Below are positions 34,469 through 44,218 of a stretch of 64,000 nt of DNA, piece after piece. Position 1 is the stretch's first letter; every line of letters begins with the position of its first letter. A program made the position numbers and the translations under genes. The notes under the pieces were generated by a model that worked only from the letters and a program-made list of their open reading frames with translations, ran no database searches and was not told the DNA's origin. Origin of the DNA: Marinicella gelatinilytica (GTDB lineage: Bacteria > Pseudomonadota > Gammaproteobacteria > Xanthomonadales > Marinicellaceae); NCBI RefSeq assembly GCF_026410405.1, contig NZ_JAPMLN010000016.1, positions 1 to 64,000 of the forward strand, read 5' to 3'.

Positions 34469-35761
34469 ATGAGTGACGACGTTGTTAAAATCACCACCCC
34501 GGAAGGAACCACCGCTGAGCTACCTGTTAAGCGTTCAGTTTTAGGACCACCTACATTTGATATCAAAACGCTGCACAAACAAACCGGCTATTTTACCTAT
34601 GATTCAGGTTTTGCCGCCACCGCAGCTTGTACCAGCGATATTACCTTTATTGACGGTGAAGAAGGTGTGTTGTTATACCGTGGTTACCCCATTGAACAAT
34701 TGGCTGAAAACAGTAACTTCATGGAAGTATCCTATTTATTACTGAATGGCGAACTACCAACCACCAAGGAATATGATAACTTCACATCCTTGATAACCCG
34801 GCACACCATGGTACATGAAAAAATCCGCTCTTTCATGAAAGGATTTCAATACGATGCCCATCCAATGGCCATGATGATGAGTGTGGTTGGCTCATTCGCG
34901 GCTTTTTATCACCATGATACCGATGTTAACAACCCAAAAGACCGACACTTAGCGGCGATTCGTTTGATTGCTAAGATGCCCACCGTGGCAGCAGCCGTCT
35001 ACAAAAACTATATTGGCCAACCCATCATGTATCCCAATAACAGTTTAAACTTCACTGAACGGCTGTTACACATGATGTATGGCGTCCCTGCAGAGCCTTA
35101 CGAAGTTAATCCGGTGGCTGCAAAAGCTTTGGATTTATTGTTTATATTGCATGCCGATCATGAGCAAAATGCCAGTACCTCAACAGTACGTCTGGTGGGT
35201 TCTACCGGCGCCAATCCTTATGCCAGTATTGCCGGTGGTATCGCTTCTTTGTGGGGTCCGGCACATGGAGGCGCCAATGAGGCCGTTTTAAATATGCTGG
35301 ATGAAATTGGTGATGTCAGCCAGATTGATAAATACATCGACAAAGCCAAAGACAAGGATGATCCGTTTAGATTAATGGGTTTTGGCCATCGGGTTTATAA
35401 GAACTTTGACCCACGCGCCACCATTATTCGCAAAGCCACCCATGAAGTATTGGATGCGTTAGGGATTGATGATCCACGTTTGGAATTGGCCATGAAATTA
35501 GAAGAAATTGCGTTAAAAGATGATTATTTCGTAGAACGTAAGCTTTACCCGAATGTGGATTTTTACTCCGGTATTATCTACAAAGCCTTAAACATTCCGG
35601 TACAAATGTTCACCGTGATGTTTGCTTTGGCACGAACAGTTGGCTGGACTGCTCAGTGGTTAGAGCAGCATGAAACTGAAGACACCCGTATCGGACGTCC
35701 GCGTCAAGTCTACCGGGGTGCCGAAAAACGTGATTACGTGGCACGACACAAACGCAGTTAA
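34469..35761 (+). CDS. gltA: Citrate synthase
   Basis: The 430-residue enzyme is the hexameric, NADH-controlled gammaproteobacterial form (E. coli 427). It joins oxaloacetate and acetyl-CoA at the entry to the citric acid cycle. Active-site segments are [15 protein letters not shown] with its preceding His, [14 protein letters not shown], and [15 protein letters not shown] with the catalytic Asp. An N-terminal beta domain (about 1-60) is present. The stop TAA shares its last base with the rsmJ ATG, so the two are translationally linked. Confidence 0.99.
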   Translation: MSDDVVKITTPEGTTAELPVKRSVLGPPTFDIKTLHKQTGYFTYDSGFAATAACTSDITFIDGEEGVLLYRGYPIEQLAENSNFMEVSYLLLNGELPTTKEYDNFTSLITRHTMVHEKIRSFMKGFQYDAHPMAMMMSVVGSFAAFYHHDTDVNNPKDRHLAAIRLIAKMPTVAAAVYKNYIGQPIMYPNNSLNFTERLLHMMYGVPAEPYEVNPVAAKALDLLFILHADHEQNASTSTVRLVGSTGANPYASIAGGIASLWGPAHGGANEAVLNMLDEIGDVSQIDKYIDKAKDKDDPFRLMGFGHRVYKNFDPRATIIRKATHEVLDALGIDDPRLELAMKLEEIALKDDYFVERKLYPNVDFYSGIIYKALNIPVQMFTVMFALARTVGWTAQWLEQHETEDTRIGRPRQVYRGAEKRDYVARHKRS

Positions 35762-36447
35762 TGCTTAAACAACAGTTGCAGATACTGGGTTTCGACCCGG
35801 AAATCACACTGCAACAACTTGACGATAATTTAACCCTGTCTTATCAAGACGGGGTTTTGTCTTTATGCCGACAAGGCAATTTAGAACGCTGCTTTGCCAT
35901 TAATTTCAACGACCCTAAATTTACCTACCGCTTACAACGCGCATCACATGAACAGGTGGTTAAAGCCTGCCGTATAAAAAAACAGAAGCACCTTCGTATT
36001 ATGGATGCCACTTGTGGCCTGGGTCGTGATGCCATGTTATTACAACAGGCGGGTTTCTCGGTCACTGCGTATGAGCGTCACCCAATTTTAGCGGCATTAT
36101 TGGCCGATGCTTTACATCGCTTGCCTGAAACCATGACAGGATTCAAATTACAAGCAGCGGCAGCTGAAACCGGATTTAACCACACTGATTATGATGTGAT
36201 TTATCTGGACCCAATGTTCCCAAGTACTGCAAAATCAGCACGGGTAAAAAAGGATATGCACATCCTGCAAAAATTACACCACCTTGCATCGGATAATGGC
36301 CTGGCTTTATTTTACGCCGCCTGGCAAGCCGATTGTCAGCGTATTGTTATTAAACGACCACAAAAAGCCGACACCATAACATCGCAAAAACCCACATTTC
36401 AAATTAACGGTAAAACCTGTCGCTTTGATGTCTATCAACGGGCTTAA
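35761..36447 (+). CDS. rsmJ: 16S rRNA m2G1516 methyltransferase RsmJ
   Basis: The 228-residue class I methyltransferase has the SAM-binding motif MDATCGLGRDAMLLQQAG at about 81-98 and the catalytic Tyr-Leu-Asp-Pro-Met-Phe-Pro motif, followed by the conserved Lys-Ser-Ala-Arg-Val-Lys-Lys-Asp-Met. This is the RsmJ (YhiQ) pattern; the enzyme methylates N2 of a guanine in helix 45-region 16S rRNA. It overlaps the gltA stop by 1 nt. The next feature is a MITE-like repeat starting 7 nt after the stop. Confidence 0.95.
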   Translation: MLKQQLQILGFDPEITLQQLDDNLTLSYQDGVLSLCRQGNLERCFAINFNDPKFTYRLQRASHEQVVKACRIKKQKHLRIMDATCGLGRDAMLLQQAGFSVTAYERHPILAALLADALHRLPETMTGFKLQAAAAETGFNHTDYDVIYLDPMFPSTAKSARVKKDMHILQKLHHLASDNGLALFYAAWQADCQRIVIKRPQKADTITSQKPTFQINGKTCRFDVYQRA

Positions 36448-36453
36448 ACTGCT

Positions 36454-36609
36454 GAGACCTCTGCTTACTGCTTAAGCCTGAGACTTTGTAAAAAAGAATT
36501 AAAAGTCTAAAGTTCAAGGCAGGAAACGCGAATAATGGCAGGGTTATAGATTTTTTTAACGCGAAAATTGAGACTTTTTAACGTGATTTGCGACTTAAAT
36601 TGAGATCTC
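36454..36609. mobile_element. Diverged MITE-like element, relative of the one at 29912
   Basis: About 156 bp from GAGACCTCTGCTT (36454) to GAGATCTC (36609). It shares with the reverse complement of 29912-30070 the start TGAGACCT, the core TCAAGGCAGGAAACGC (36507-36530 region), a TTTT-TAACGC segment and nearly the same length. Its ends are degraded and no flanking duplication is seen, so it looks like an older copy, in the opposite orientation. Confidence 0.55.
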
Positions 36610-36615
36610 GATAGA

Positions 36616-38136
36616 TTAAAACCTTAAATATCTACTTAAATGTTTATCGGCCAGATTATCGCTGTAACCTTTGATCTGAGGTTTGACCAAATGTCGTGAC
36701 ACATAGAAATACAAAGGAATCAGCGGTAATTCTGATTGCAAAATGCTTTCCGCTTGTTTAATTAAGTCATTGCGATTATTTTTATCCGAGGTGGCACGGA
36801 TTTGTTGTACCAATTGGTCATAATCAGCATCATTAAATTGGTAATAATTAAAGCGCGAATCTGATTCAAACAGCTGTAGATAATTCAGCGGATCTTTGTA
36901 ATCAGCAATCCAGCCACCACGAAACACTTGTTTATTGGGGCCTTGGCGGGTTTTGATAAAAACCTTCCATTCTTGATTATGCAAGCGAGTCTTAATACCT
37001 AAATTTTGTCGCCACATGGCAGCCACGGCAAGTGCCGTTTTTTTCTGATTATTACTGTTATTATAGAGTAAATCCAATCGCTCACTATCAACTTTGAAAT
37101 CACTTTTGGCTAAGTATTCTCGAGCTTTGTACAGGTCAAAGGCATTGCGCTCATTATTTCTCGTCGGAATTAAACCGGCGGCCGGTTTTTGGCCGGATTT
37201 CAGTACTTTATCCACCAAAATATCCCGGTCTATGGCCCAATAAAGTGCTGTGCGCAGATTTTTATCTTGCAGGTGTTTATCTGCCAAATTTAAACCCAGA
37301 AAAAAGCTTCCGTTGTAAGGCGCCACCCGCAACGCTTTGGGATAATGTTTGCGAAGCCAATCCAACTGATTATCAGGAACGGTTTCGGTGATGTCTAATT
37401 CACCGGCACGAAATTTAAGTAGCTCACTGTTTTGGTTTTCAGTAACGATGTACCTTATAACGGGTATGCGCACTGTTTCATGACTGTGATAGTGGCGGTT
37501 TTTGTGCAAAGCAATCCATTCATGAGGGCGATGTTCCGACAAGACATAAGCGCCATTATAAACCGGCTCATCAGGCTGGTGTTTCGGCATGGGTGCAAAT
37601 ACCGGTAACAATAACTTATCGGCTAATGCCGAATCTATCTGATTCAGTTGAATGCGTAAATGAGAGGCCTGGTCGCTTGAAATACGTAATTGTCCATCTC
37701 GCTGCATATTCGCAAATAAAAATGCGTAAGGTGCTACTGTATCTGGCGACACCGCTTTTTGCCACGCAAAGATAAAATCAGCCGCCGTTAGCGGCTCTCC
37801 GTCACTCCAAGAAGCATTGTCTTTGAGGTAAAAGTCCCAGGTTAAACCATCGTCGCTAATTTCATAACGTGCAACAGCACCCGGCACAGCCTGACCGGTT
37901 TCATTATAGGTAAATAAACCCTCGTATATATCATGCAAAATATTATGACTATTTAAGCCTTGCGCCAAATGGGGGCGCAGTGAATCCGGTTCTGCACCAT
38001 TTCCTCGGTTTAATGTATTCGTTTCCGCGGTTGCGACAGAGACAATCAAACTAAACACTAAAATCAACAAGTGGGTGCTGGATATCAATGAATTAACCAT
38101 AAATGATGTGGTTTTCCGGTTCAGTTTTGGTATCAT
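36616..38136 (-). CDS. Peptide/oligopeptide-binding protein, SBP family 5
   Basis: The 506-residue periplasmic protein has a signal with a basic start and the core [15 protein letters not shown]. It resembles OppA: Asn-x-Gly-Asn-Gly-Ala-Glu-Pro-Asp-Ser-Leu-Arg-Pro, [18 protein letters not shown], the hallmark [20 protein letters not shown], and later the [18 protein letters not shown] block. Family members bind peptides for an ABC importer, but no permease or ATPase genes are near, so it may be an orphan or have a cell-wall peptide role like MppA. The shorter start at 38100 would lack the positive n-region. Only 27 nt separate it from the divergent gshA. Confidence 0.9.
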   Translation of the reverse strand: MIPKLNRKTTSFMVNSLISSTHLLILVFSLIVSVATAETNTLNRGNGAEPDSLRPHLAQGLNSHNILHDIYEGLFTYNETGQAVPGAVARYEISDDGLTWDFYLKDNASWSDGEPLTAADFIFAWQKAVSPDTVAPYAFLFANMQRDGQLRISSDQASHLRIQLNQIDSALADKLLLPVFAPMPKHQPDEPVYNGAYVLSEHRPHEWIALHKNRHYHSHETVRIPVIRYIVTENQNSELLKFRAGELDITETVPDNQLDWLRKHYPKALRVAPYNGSFFLGLNLADKHLQDKNLRTALYWAIDRDILVDKVLKSGQKPAAGLIPTRNNERNAFDLYKAREYLAKSDFKVDSERLDLLYNNSNNQKKTALAVAAMWRQNLGIKTRLHNQEWKVFIKTRQGPNKQVFRGGWIADYKDPLNYLQLFESDSRFNYYQFNDADYDQLVQQIRATSDKNNRNDLIKQAESILQSELPLIPLYFYVSRHLVKPQIKGYSDNLADKHLSRYLRF

Positions 38137-38163
38137 TCTTATACTTTATCATGGCTCTATCTT

Positions 38164-39516
38164 ATGACCAAATCTGTGCTCATTGAATCAAAAAATCAAC
38201 TGATTGACTACATTGCTTCAGGCAGTAAACCCAAAGCAGAGTGGAAGGTCGGCACCGAGCATGAAAAATTTGGTTTTCACAAACATAACTTAAAGCCATT
38301 ACACTATGATGAACCGGGCGGGATTCGTGATATTTTAGAAGGTTTAGCCAAACACCATAATTGGCAACCGGTTTATGAAAACGGTTACCTCATAGCGCTT
38401 TCTCGTAACGGTTGTTCAATCACCTTAGAACCGGGTGGACAACTGGAATTATCCGGCGCCCCGTTGGCTGATGTTCACCAAACCTGTGCTGAAACAAATC
38501 TCCATCTCAACGAGGTCAAAAGTGTGGCTGAACCATTTGGAACTGCCTTTCTTGGTATGGGTTTTCAACCCACAGCCAGTCGTGAAGACATTGCTTTTAT
38601 GCCAAAAGACCGTTACAAAATCATGAGTGCTTATATGCCTAAAATGGGCAATTTAGGCTTAGACATGATGAAACGCACCTGCACCATTCAAGCCAACTTA
38701 GATTATTCTTCAGAAGCCGACATGGTGAAAAAGTTTCGCGTGAGCTTGGCTTTGCAGCCGGTGGCAACCGCATTATTCGCCAACTCTCCTTTTACCGAAG
38801 GTAAAACCAACGGTTTTCTTAGCTATCGCTCGCACATTTGGACAGATACCGACCCTGATCGCTGTGGTATTCTGCCTTTTGTTTTTGAATCCGATATGGG
38901 CTTTGAACGATACGTGGATTATATGCTGGACGTACCCATGTATTTCGTTTTACGAAATGGCATTTACTTAGATGCTAGCGGCTTATCATTCCGTGATTTT
39001 ATGGCCGGCAAGCTGAGTATTTTACCGGGTGAAAAACCCACAATGAAAGATTGGGAAGATCATTTAACCACCGCTTTTCCTGAAGTTCGACTAAAGAAAT
39101 TCTTAGAAATGCGTGGTGCCGACGGTGGACCTTGGCGGCGAATTTGTGCTTTACCGGCTCTCTGGGTGGGGTTATTGTACGACCAAACCCAACTTAACCA
39201 AGCCGCTGACATGATCAGTGACTGGTCCATAGAAGACCATGCTTATTTGCGTAATCAGGTGCCCAAATTAGGACTGTGTACTCCTTTTAAATCAGGCAAC
39301 GTCAGGGATTTGGCCTTAACCATGCTGGCCATGGCCCGCGCCGGTCTAGAGAAGCGTGCCATTAAAACCAGCTGCGGCAAAGACGAAACGGTTCATTTAA
39401 ACGCTTTACAAGTCATCGCCGATACCGGCGTCACACCGGCAGAACGTAAATTGGGCAAATACCATGGTGTTTGGAACCAACAATTGGATGAGATTTTTAA
39501 ACTTTGTGCTTATTGA
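38164..39516 (+). CDS. gshA: Glutamate-cysteine ligase, proteobacterial/plant type
   Basis: The 450-residue enzyme makes gamma-glutamylcysteine from glutamate, cysteine and ATP, the first step of glutathione synthesis. It belongs to the type shared by plants and many proteobacteria rather than to the E. coli GshA type. Seen are [11 protein letters not shown] near 28-38, [15 protein letters not shown]-like ([15 protein letters not shown]), [31 protein letters not shown] and [16 protein letters not shown] terminator follows. Only 27 bp separate its ATG from the divergent substrate-binding protein, so the promoters must overlap or lie inside the other gene. Confidence 0.96.
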   Translation: MTKSVLIESKNQLIDYIASGSKPKAEWKVGTEHEKFGFHKHNLKPLHYDEPGGIRDILEGLAKHHNWQPVYENGYLIALSRNGCSITLEPGGQLELSGAPLADVHQTCAETNLHLNEVKSVAEPFGTAFLGMGFQPTASREDIAFMPKDRYKIMSAYMPKMGNLGLDMMKRTCTIQANLDYSSEADMVKKFRVSLALQPVATALFANSPFTEGKTNGFLSYRSHIWTDTDPDRCGILPFVFESDMGFERYVDYMLDVPMYFVLRNGIYLDASGLSFRDFMAGKLSILPGEKPTMKDWEDHLTTAFPEVRLKKFLEMRGADGGPWRRICALPALWVGLLYDQTQLNQAADMISDWSIEDHAYLRNQVPKLGLCTPFKSGNVRDLALTMLAMARAGLEKRAIKTSCGKDETVHLNALQVIADTGVTPAERKLGKYHGVWNQQLDEIFKLCAY

Positions 39517-39524
39517 GCCATAAA

Positions 39525-39550
39525 AAAAGCCCGCTTATAAACGGGCTTTT
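39525..39550. terminator. Bidirectional terminator between gshA and the 39556 gene
   Basis: AAAAGCCCG (39525-39533) pairs with CGGGCTTTT (39542-39550) around an 8-nt loop. A run lies on the left and T on the right, so it can stop transcription from both convergent genes. Confidence 0.88.
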
Positions 39551-39555
39551 CTGAT

Positions 39556-42500
39556 TTAATTTAACTTGAACAAGGTCTGTAAGGGCACAGATTCTCGCAA
39601 CCATTGCCCACCTTCAACACCATCATAGTTTATGTCGATATCGGCGCTGCCATCGGTTGATAGATCATTCAACTTATTCTTAAGATTTAACCGCAAACTA
39701 CCCACTTCATTAAATATTAATGGTTGTGGCGCGGCGTCTCTGGGGTAACCCTCCACTTGATAGAAGGCACTGTTATAGTCTTTACTCGGCGATAAAGGTT
39801 CATCATCGGCTAAAGCCCAACGCGGATTACCGTCAGCATCATAGTAAAACAAGTAGCCAACCATGGCTTCTTTGTTATGAACAAGAGAAAAACCCCATCC
39901 GGTATCCGCTTCACCACCATACCATGCGGTACTGAAATCAGGTTCGGCTTTATTAACATCAACCAGAATAGGCTGAATACACCACACTTCTTGCTCGCCA
40001 TTAATATGCCATTCTGCCAATGCCACTCGCTGTAAATCGCGATTTTCGTTGTCTTGACAAGCGGCATGGTTTTGAGCTGTTTCCACATTAAAATCAATGC
40101 GTAAGCGTCCATCACTTAAATTTGGGTCCTCATACAGTGGATAACCATTTTCCGGATTGATCTGGTAATCATATAAGACCCGTTGCAAAGTTTGTGGTTC
40201 AAAGCTGTCATTGAGTACACCATTTTCCAAGGTTGAATAAGATAAATACCAATCAGGTTTACCCAAATCATCATAGGTGTAGAACATGGTGTAATAAATA
40301 TTGTCACGGCCAACCGGCTCAATTATAAATCCATGACCATTATATTTGGGGTCATACCAAGAACCTTTGGTCGGTCTCACATTACCGGCATTGACACAAC
40401 TATCACAACTCAATTGCTCACGGTTAAAAACATTGGTTAAACGAATATCATCGACCCAAAACCCATTGACCGATGATTGCGTATCTGACACCACCCGAAA
40501 TCTGAAACGGATGGTTTTGCTGACGTAAGCTTCACCCAAATCAATATCGGCTTCGCGCCATTGAGGGCGACTTCCAGACCAAGCAAAATGACCTTGAGCG
40601 GTGTTATTATTGCTTAATTGTCCATCATAAGGCACACTGCTTAATAAGCCGATATCAAGCCATTCATCTTGGCTTTGTACCTGCATTTCTAAAACTGCAC
40701 CGTCCCAATATTGGTTGTTACCAAATTCTAAATCATAAGCCAAAGCGAAACTTAAGACGTTACCACCATCGGCCAAAGTCAGCCAAGGTGAGGTCAGGGT
40801 TTTATCTGCGAATTTATTTTCCGAGGCAGCAAACCAACTGGCATTACCATTAAAGGCTTTACTGCTGTCTTTTTTCCAGGCCACTGTACCTAAATTTAAA
40901 CTATCTTGCATCAAGTCGTTGGCTTCGGCACCGGCAAAAAAGTCACCTTTTGTCAGTGTTTGATTCACCGCTGTCATGGCTGTTATCTCAGTAGCAAAAT
41001 TCCCATACTCGGTCATAATGGTTACTGGAACATTAATGGCGGCTGCACAAGTCGCCGAACTGGCTAAGCTGACAGCCACAGCCACTTTTTGTTGACTAAA
41101 TGGGGCTAAATTAACTTTTTTGTTACCACCATTAACCGTTAAAGAGCCCTTATTTGACAACGCAAGACTAACATTTTTTAGGGCTTGATCACTGTGATTT
41201 TCTAACATCAGCATAAAATGACCCTGTTCACCACGATCAATAAAGTCATCATCATCACAACTGGCATCCGCTGCAATAAATTTCAATAAAGAAACGCTGA
41301 TTGGGTTTCTTTGTGCACGGTAAGTGCCGCGACCATGGGTGCCGATATATAAATCATTGTCACCGTTCCACACCAAATCCATAACCCGGGTAAAGGCAGG
41401 ACCGTACTGATATCGCTGCCAGCTATAATCAACGCCATTGGATGTTTCTCCAACCCATAACCCCAGTTCACTGCCCACAAATAAACGTTTAGATTCCATT
41501 GGGTCATTAATGACTTGAAATAAAGGAATCTGAGGCAGATTACCGGTGATGTCAAACCAGGATTGACCAGCATTCGTGGATTTAATCAATCGACCTTTGT
41601 AATAACCGCCTAACGTGACATACACAGTATTACCGGTGGTATCAAATTCATCCACCCGAATATCAGTGACCACTGTGCTGTTAAATCCAATGACATCTGA
41701 ATTAATTTTAATTTTAGTTACCGTGTTACTACTGCCTAAGCCATCAATTCTAACCAGGTGATTATTATTTACATTGGCCATACCGGCAAATGCTTGACTT
41801 GTTTTATGGGGGTTAAAGGCCACTGCGGACACGGAAGATCCGCTGATTACACCAGTCACATCTTGCCAACTGGCATTCCCTAATTGTCGAATATTACTGG
41901 AATAATACACTTTATTGGTACCCACCAACATTCGGTTACCATTATTCTCATCTAATACATATGGCTGAATAAATCGGGCACCTTCAGTATCCGGTAGTTC
42001 GATGGCTTCTGCACTTAAACCACCATCTCTGGAGCCGTACATTTGACCGTTCACATAAGAATTATAGATATAATTACTTTGTTGCTGATCCCAGGCGCTG
42101 TAACCGCCATCTCCGCCTTGCCACTCTAGCCAAGTCTGCTTATCACCAAAATACAACTGGGCACCATTATCTTGGGTACCTGAGTTGACAAAGCGACCGT
42201 CCGGACTGACTGAAATTCCATAAGATTGAGAAATATTCAAACCATTGTTCAAATGGGTAAAGCTATTTCCACCATCCACTGATTTTGCAACACCACCATC
42301 ATTAACAAAATAAATATGATTGGGGTTATGTGGCGAGAAAAAATAACCGTGATGATCAGCATGCATATAACGCTGTACCTGTCCGGCCTGAGGGAACCAG
42401 TTTGATTTCTTAACTATGGCATTACCACCATCATTCGATACAAATAAATCGATGGCGCCGATTAAAACATGGTTGGCATCGTTGGGATTAACAGCAATTG

Positions 42501-44037
42501 CCAGATCATACCAACCTTGACGCTCAATAAAATTGGTTTGTGAAGCTGTTTTATTAAACTGTAGTTGGTTGCCTGAGTTCGCTGTCCATAAACCCAAGGT
42601 TCCATTGGTGGCGCCACCTTCTAATTCCACCGCTTCTTTTGAAACAGCCACATAAACTTGACCGGTTTTTGCAAAACCAATCTCCATACGCTCCACCTCA
42701 TCGATGGGCAGACCACTGTTACTGAGCTTTTGCCAATTAGCACCTCCATCAATTGAACGCATCACAAAGCGCTGCAGATTTGTCACTGTGGCGGGTTTAA
42801 TTTGACCGTTGACCGTTGCTTGAGCATTGATGATTTTATTGCCCAAAGACTGTGTAATCATGACTGAAGGAATGCTTATTGAACCATCTTCTCCACCCAT
42901 AATGATGGGCAAAGAGCTGTCATTTTGATAAACAACCACGGCTTTTGCGCCGGCTGTTTGTGCATTTTTAACTTTAATGGTGAAGTCACATTGGCCCCGT
43001 TGAATCAGTGCAATTTTACCGCTGATGTTATTGCTGATACTTTCACAGCCATCTTGGGTGGTAGCAGTGCCATCTTTAACCATGACTATTTCACCACTGA
43101 TACCAGTATTGGGTACTGCTGGCCCGAAGCCGGCAGGCACGGCATCATATTCACCCACCAAGCCGCCTGGTGTGGTAATCTTTAACGTTGCCTGTACTTG
43201 ATTTGGGCTACCAAAATGATAAGCCAGCAAATGCTGTTGATTTGATGGGTCTCTTTTTAAATCCGTAAAACCCCGACCCGTGGTGGTGTGTTGGCTTACT
43301 TCCTGCCAGCTTTGTCCTAAATTGGTGGAGCGCATAATACCGGCATTGGTGGCCGCCAATAACACGTTACTGCCGGGGATACGGGCTAAACGGTTAACAT
43401 AAAAAAACTGGGACTGGTTGGTGCTGTTTAGTTGTTGCCAGGTTTCACCAAAATCTTCTGAAACAAAAATACCGGCACCTTGGGCGGCATCGAAATTAAA
43501 GAAACCTTCGCCGGTACCGATAAAAACCCGCTCAGAATTATCGGGATCCACCAACATGCTGCCGATAGCAATATTCGGTAAGAAATCGGTTTTAGGCTCC
43601 CAGCTCTGGCCATCATCTATTGACTTCCAGACACCTCCTGAGACACCACCGGCCAATAGATAACCGGGTTTATCAGGATGAATGGCAAAACCGCGAATTC
43701 GACCACCAAACACACCAGGTCCAATATCTGCAAAGCGCATGGGTAAGGCATGACCGGTTTTAAGTGCTTTTTCCTTGGCCTGAATTTGACGTTTGATGTC
43801 CATATTCATTTGTGAAGGATTCTTATTACCTTTCGGCATCTGACGCATATCCGCAAGCCATCGCGCTGCTTGATCCGGTTTATCGTACTTTTTAGGTTCT
43901 TTTTGCTTTTTGAAAACGTTAATATTTTTTGTTATTTCACTTAACTGTTCATCACCACCGATTTGCGCCGATGGTCGCATAATGAACACCAAGACACCGA
44001 GCAGTGCAACAAACAATAAATTGACAAATAATTTCAT
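39556..44037 (-). CDS. Giant secreted beta-propeller protein with PA insert and GxW-type C-terminal modules
   Basis: The protein has 1493 residues when started at ATG 44037, which gives the leader MKLFVNLLFVALLGVLVF; a GTG at 44073 is a poorer choice. Residues about 75-800 hold repeated BNR/VPS10-type propeller strands such as SIDDGQSWEPKTDF, SEDFGETWQQL, STNLGQSWQEV and STNAGQSWFDITG. A protease-associated-like insert sits at about 285-400 (Gly-Lys-Ile-Ala-Leu-Ile-Gln-Arg-Gly-Gln-Cys-Asp-Phe). An Ig-like and a jelly-roll segment follow (DDFIDRGEQGHFML; ASWFAASENKFADK). Two C-terminal modules (GSWYDPKYNGHGF at about 1219, AWYGGEADTGWGF at about 1367) match those of proteins 26034 and 52193. 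Probably cell-surface or secreted; no catalytic site is evident. Confidence 0.78.
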   Translation of the reverse strand: MKLFVNLLFVALLGVLVFIMRPSAQIGGDEQLSEITKNINVFKKQKEPKKYDKPDQAARWLADMRQMPKGNKNPSQMNMDIKRQIQAKEKALKTGHALPMRFADIGPGVFGGRIRGFAIHPDKPGYLLAGGVSGGVWKSIDDGQSWEPKTDFLPNIAIGSMLVDPDNSERVFIGTGEGFFNFDAAQGAGIFVSEDFGETWQQLNSTNQSQFFYVNRLARIPGSNVLLAATNAGIMRSTNLGQSWQEVSQHTTTGRGFTDLKRDPSNQQHLLAYHFGSPNQVQATLKITTPGGLVGEYDAVPAGFGPAVPNTGISGEIVMVKDGTATTQDGCESISNNISGKIALIQRGQCDFTIKVKNAQTAGAKAVVVYQNDSSLPIIMGGEDGSISIPSVMITQSLGNKIINAQATVNGQIKPATVTNLQRFVMRSIDGGANWQKLSNSGLPIDEVERMEIGFAKTGQVYVAVSKEAVELEGGATNGTLGLWTANSGNQLQFNKTASQTNFIERQGWYDLAIAVNPNDANHVLIGAIDLFVSNDGGNAIVKKSNWFPQAGQVQRYMHADHHGYFFSPHNPNHIYFVNDGGVAKSVDGGNSFTHLNNGLNISQSYGISVSPDGRFVNSGTQDNGAQLYFGDKQTWLEWQGGDGGYSAWDQQQSNYIYNSYVNGQMYGSRDGGLSAEAIELPDTEGARFIQPYVLDENNGNRMLVGTNKVYYSSNIRQLGNASWQDVTGVISGSSVSAVAFNPHKTSQAFAGMANVNNNHLVRIDGLGSSNTVTKIKINSDVIGFNSTVVTDIRVDEFDTTGNTVYVTLGGYYKGRLIKSTNAGQSWFDITGNLPQIPLFQVINDPMESKRLFVGSELGLWVGETSNGVDYSWQRYQYGPAFTRVMDLVWNGDNDLYIGTHGRGTYRAQRNPISVSLLKFIAADASCDDDDFIDRGEQGHFMLMLENHSDQALKNVSLALSNKGSLTVNGGNKKVNLAPFSQQKVAVAVSLASSATCAAAINVPVTIMTEYGNFATEITAMTAVNQTLTKGDFFAGAEANDLMQDSLNLGTVAWKKDSSKAFNGNASWFAASENKFADKTLTSPWLTLADGGNVLSFALAYDLEFGNNQYWDGAVLEMQVQSQDEWLDIGLLSSVPYDGQLSNNNTAQGHFAWSGSRPQWREADIDLGEAYVSKTIRFRFRVVSDTQSSVNGFWVDDIRLTNVFNREQLSCDSCVNAGNVRPTKGSWYDPKYNGHGFIIEPVGRDNIYYTMFYTYDDLGKPDWYLSYSTLENGVLNDSFEPQTLQRVLYDYQINPENGYPLYEDPNLSDGRLRIDFNVETAQNHAACQDNENRDLQRVALAEWHINGEQEVWCIQPILVDVNKAEPDFSTAWYGGEADTGWGFSLVHNKEAMVGYLFYYDADGNPRWALADDEPLSPSKDYNSAFYQVEGYPRDAAPQPLIFNEVGSLRLNLKNKLNDLSTDGSADIDINYDGVEGGQWLRESVPLQTLFKLN

Positions 44038-44160
44038 GGCTTTGTGGGTGTGGAAAACAGAGCATTTTACCACAAATTAAAAATTAGCCACTGACAAAGC
44101 ATTTATGCCAAATTAATCAACTGTAACAATGTGAAAGACTTAACTCGGCACTAGGAACCG

Positions 44161-44200
44161 TGGCAGCAGATAAAAACTGATTAGTTTATATCTGCTGCCA
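44161..44200. other. Strong hairpin 3' of the Mrp operon
   Basis: TGGCAGCAGATA (44161-44172) pairs perfectly with TATCTGCTGCCA (44189-44200), with an inner AAACT/AGTTT pair that extends the fold around GATT. It lies 19 nt beyond the last stop of the minus-strand operon. There is no T run on that strand, so it may protect the 3' end or be a Rho-linked end rather than an intrinsic terminator. Nothing else is seen in 44038-44218. Confidence 0.6.
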
Positions 44201-44218
44201 AAGTAAAAAGGGGGTTCT

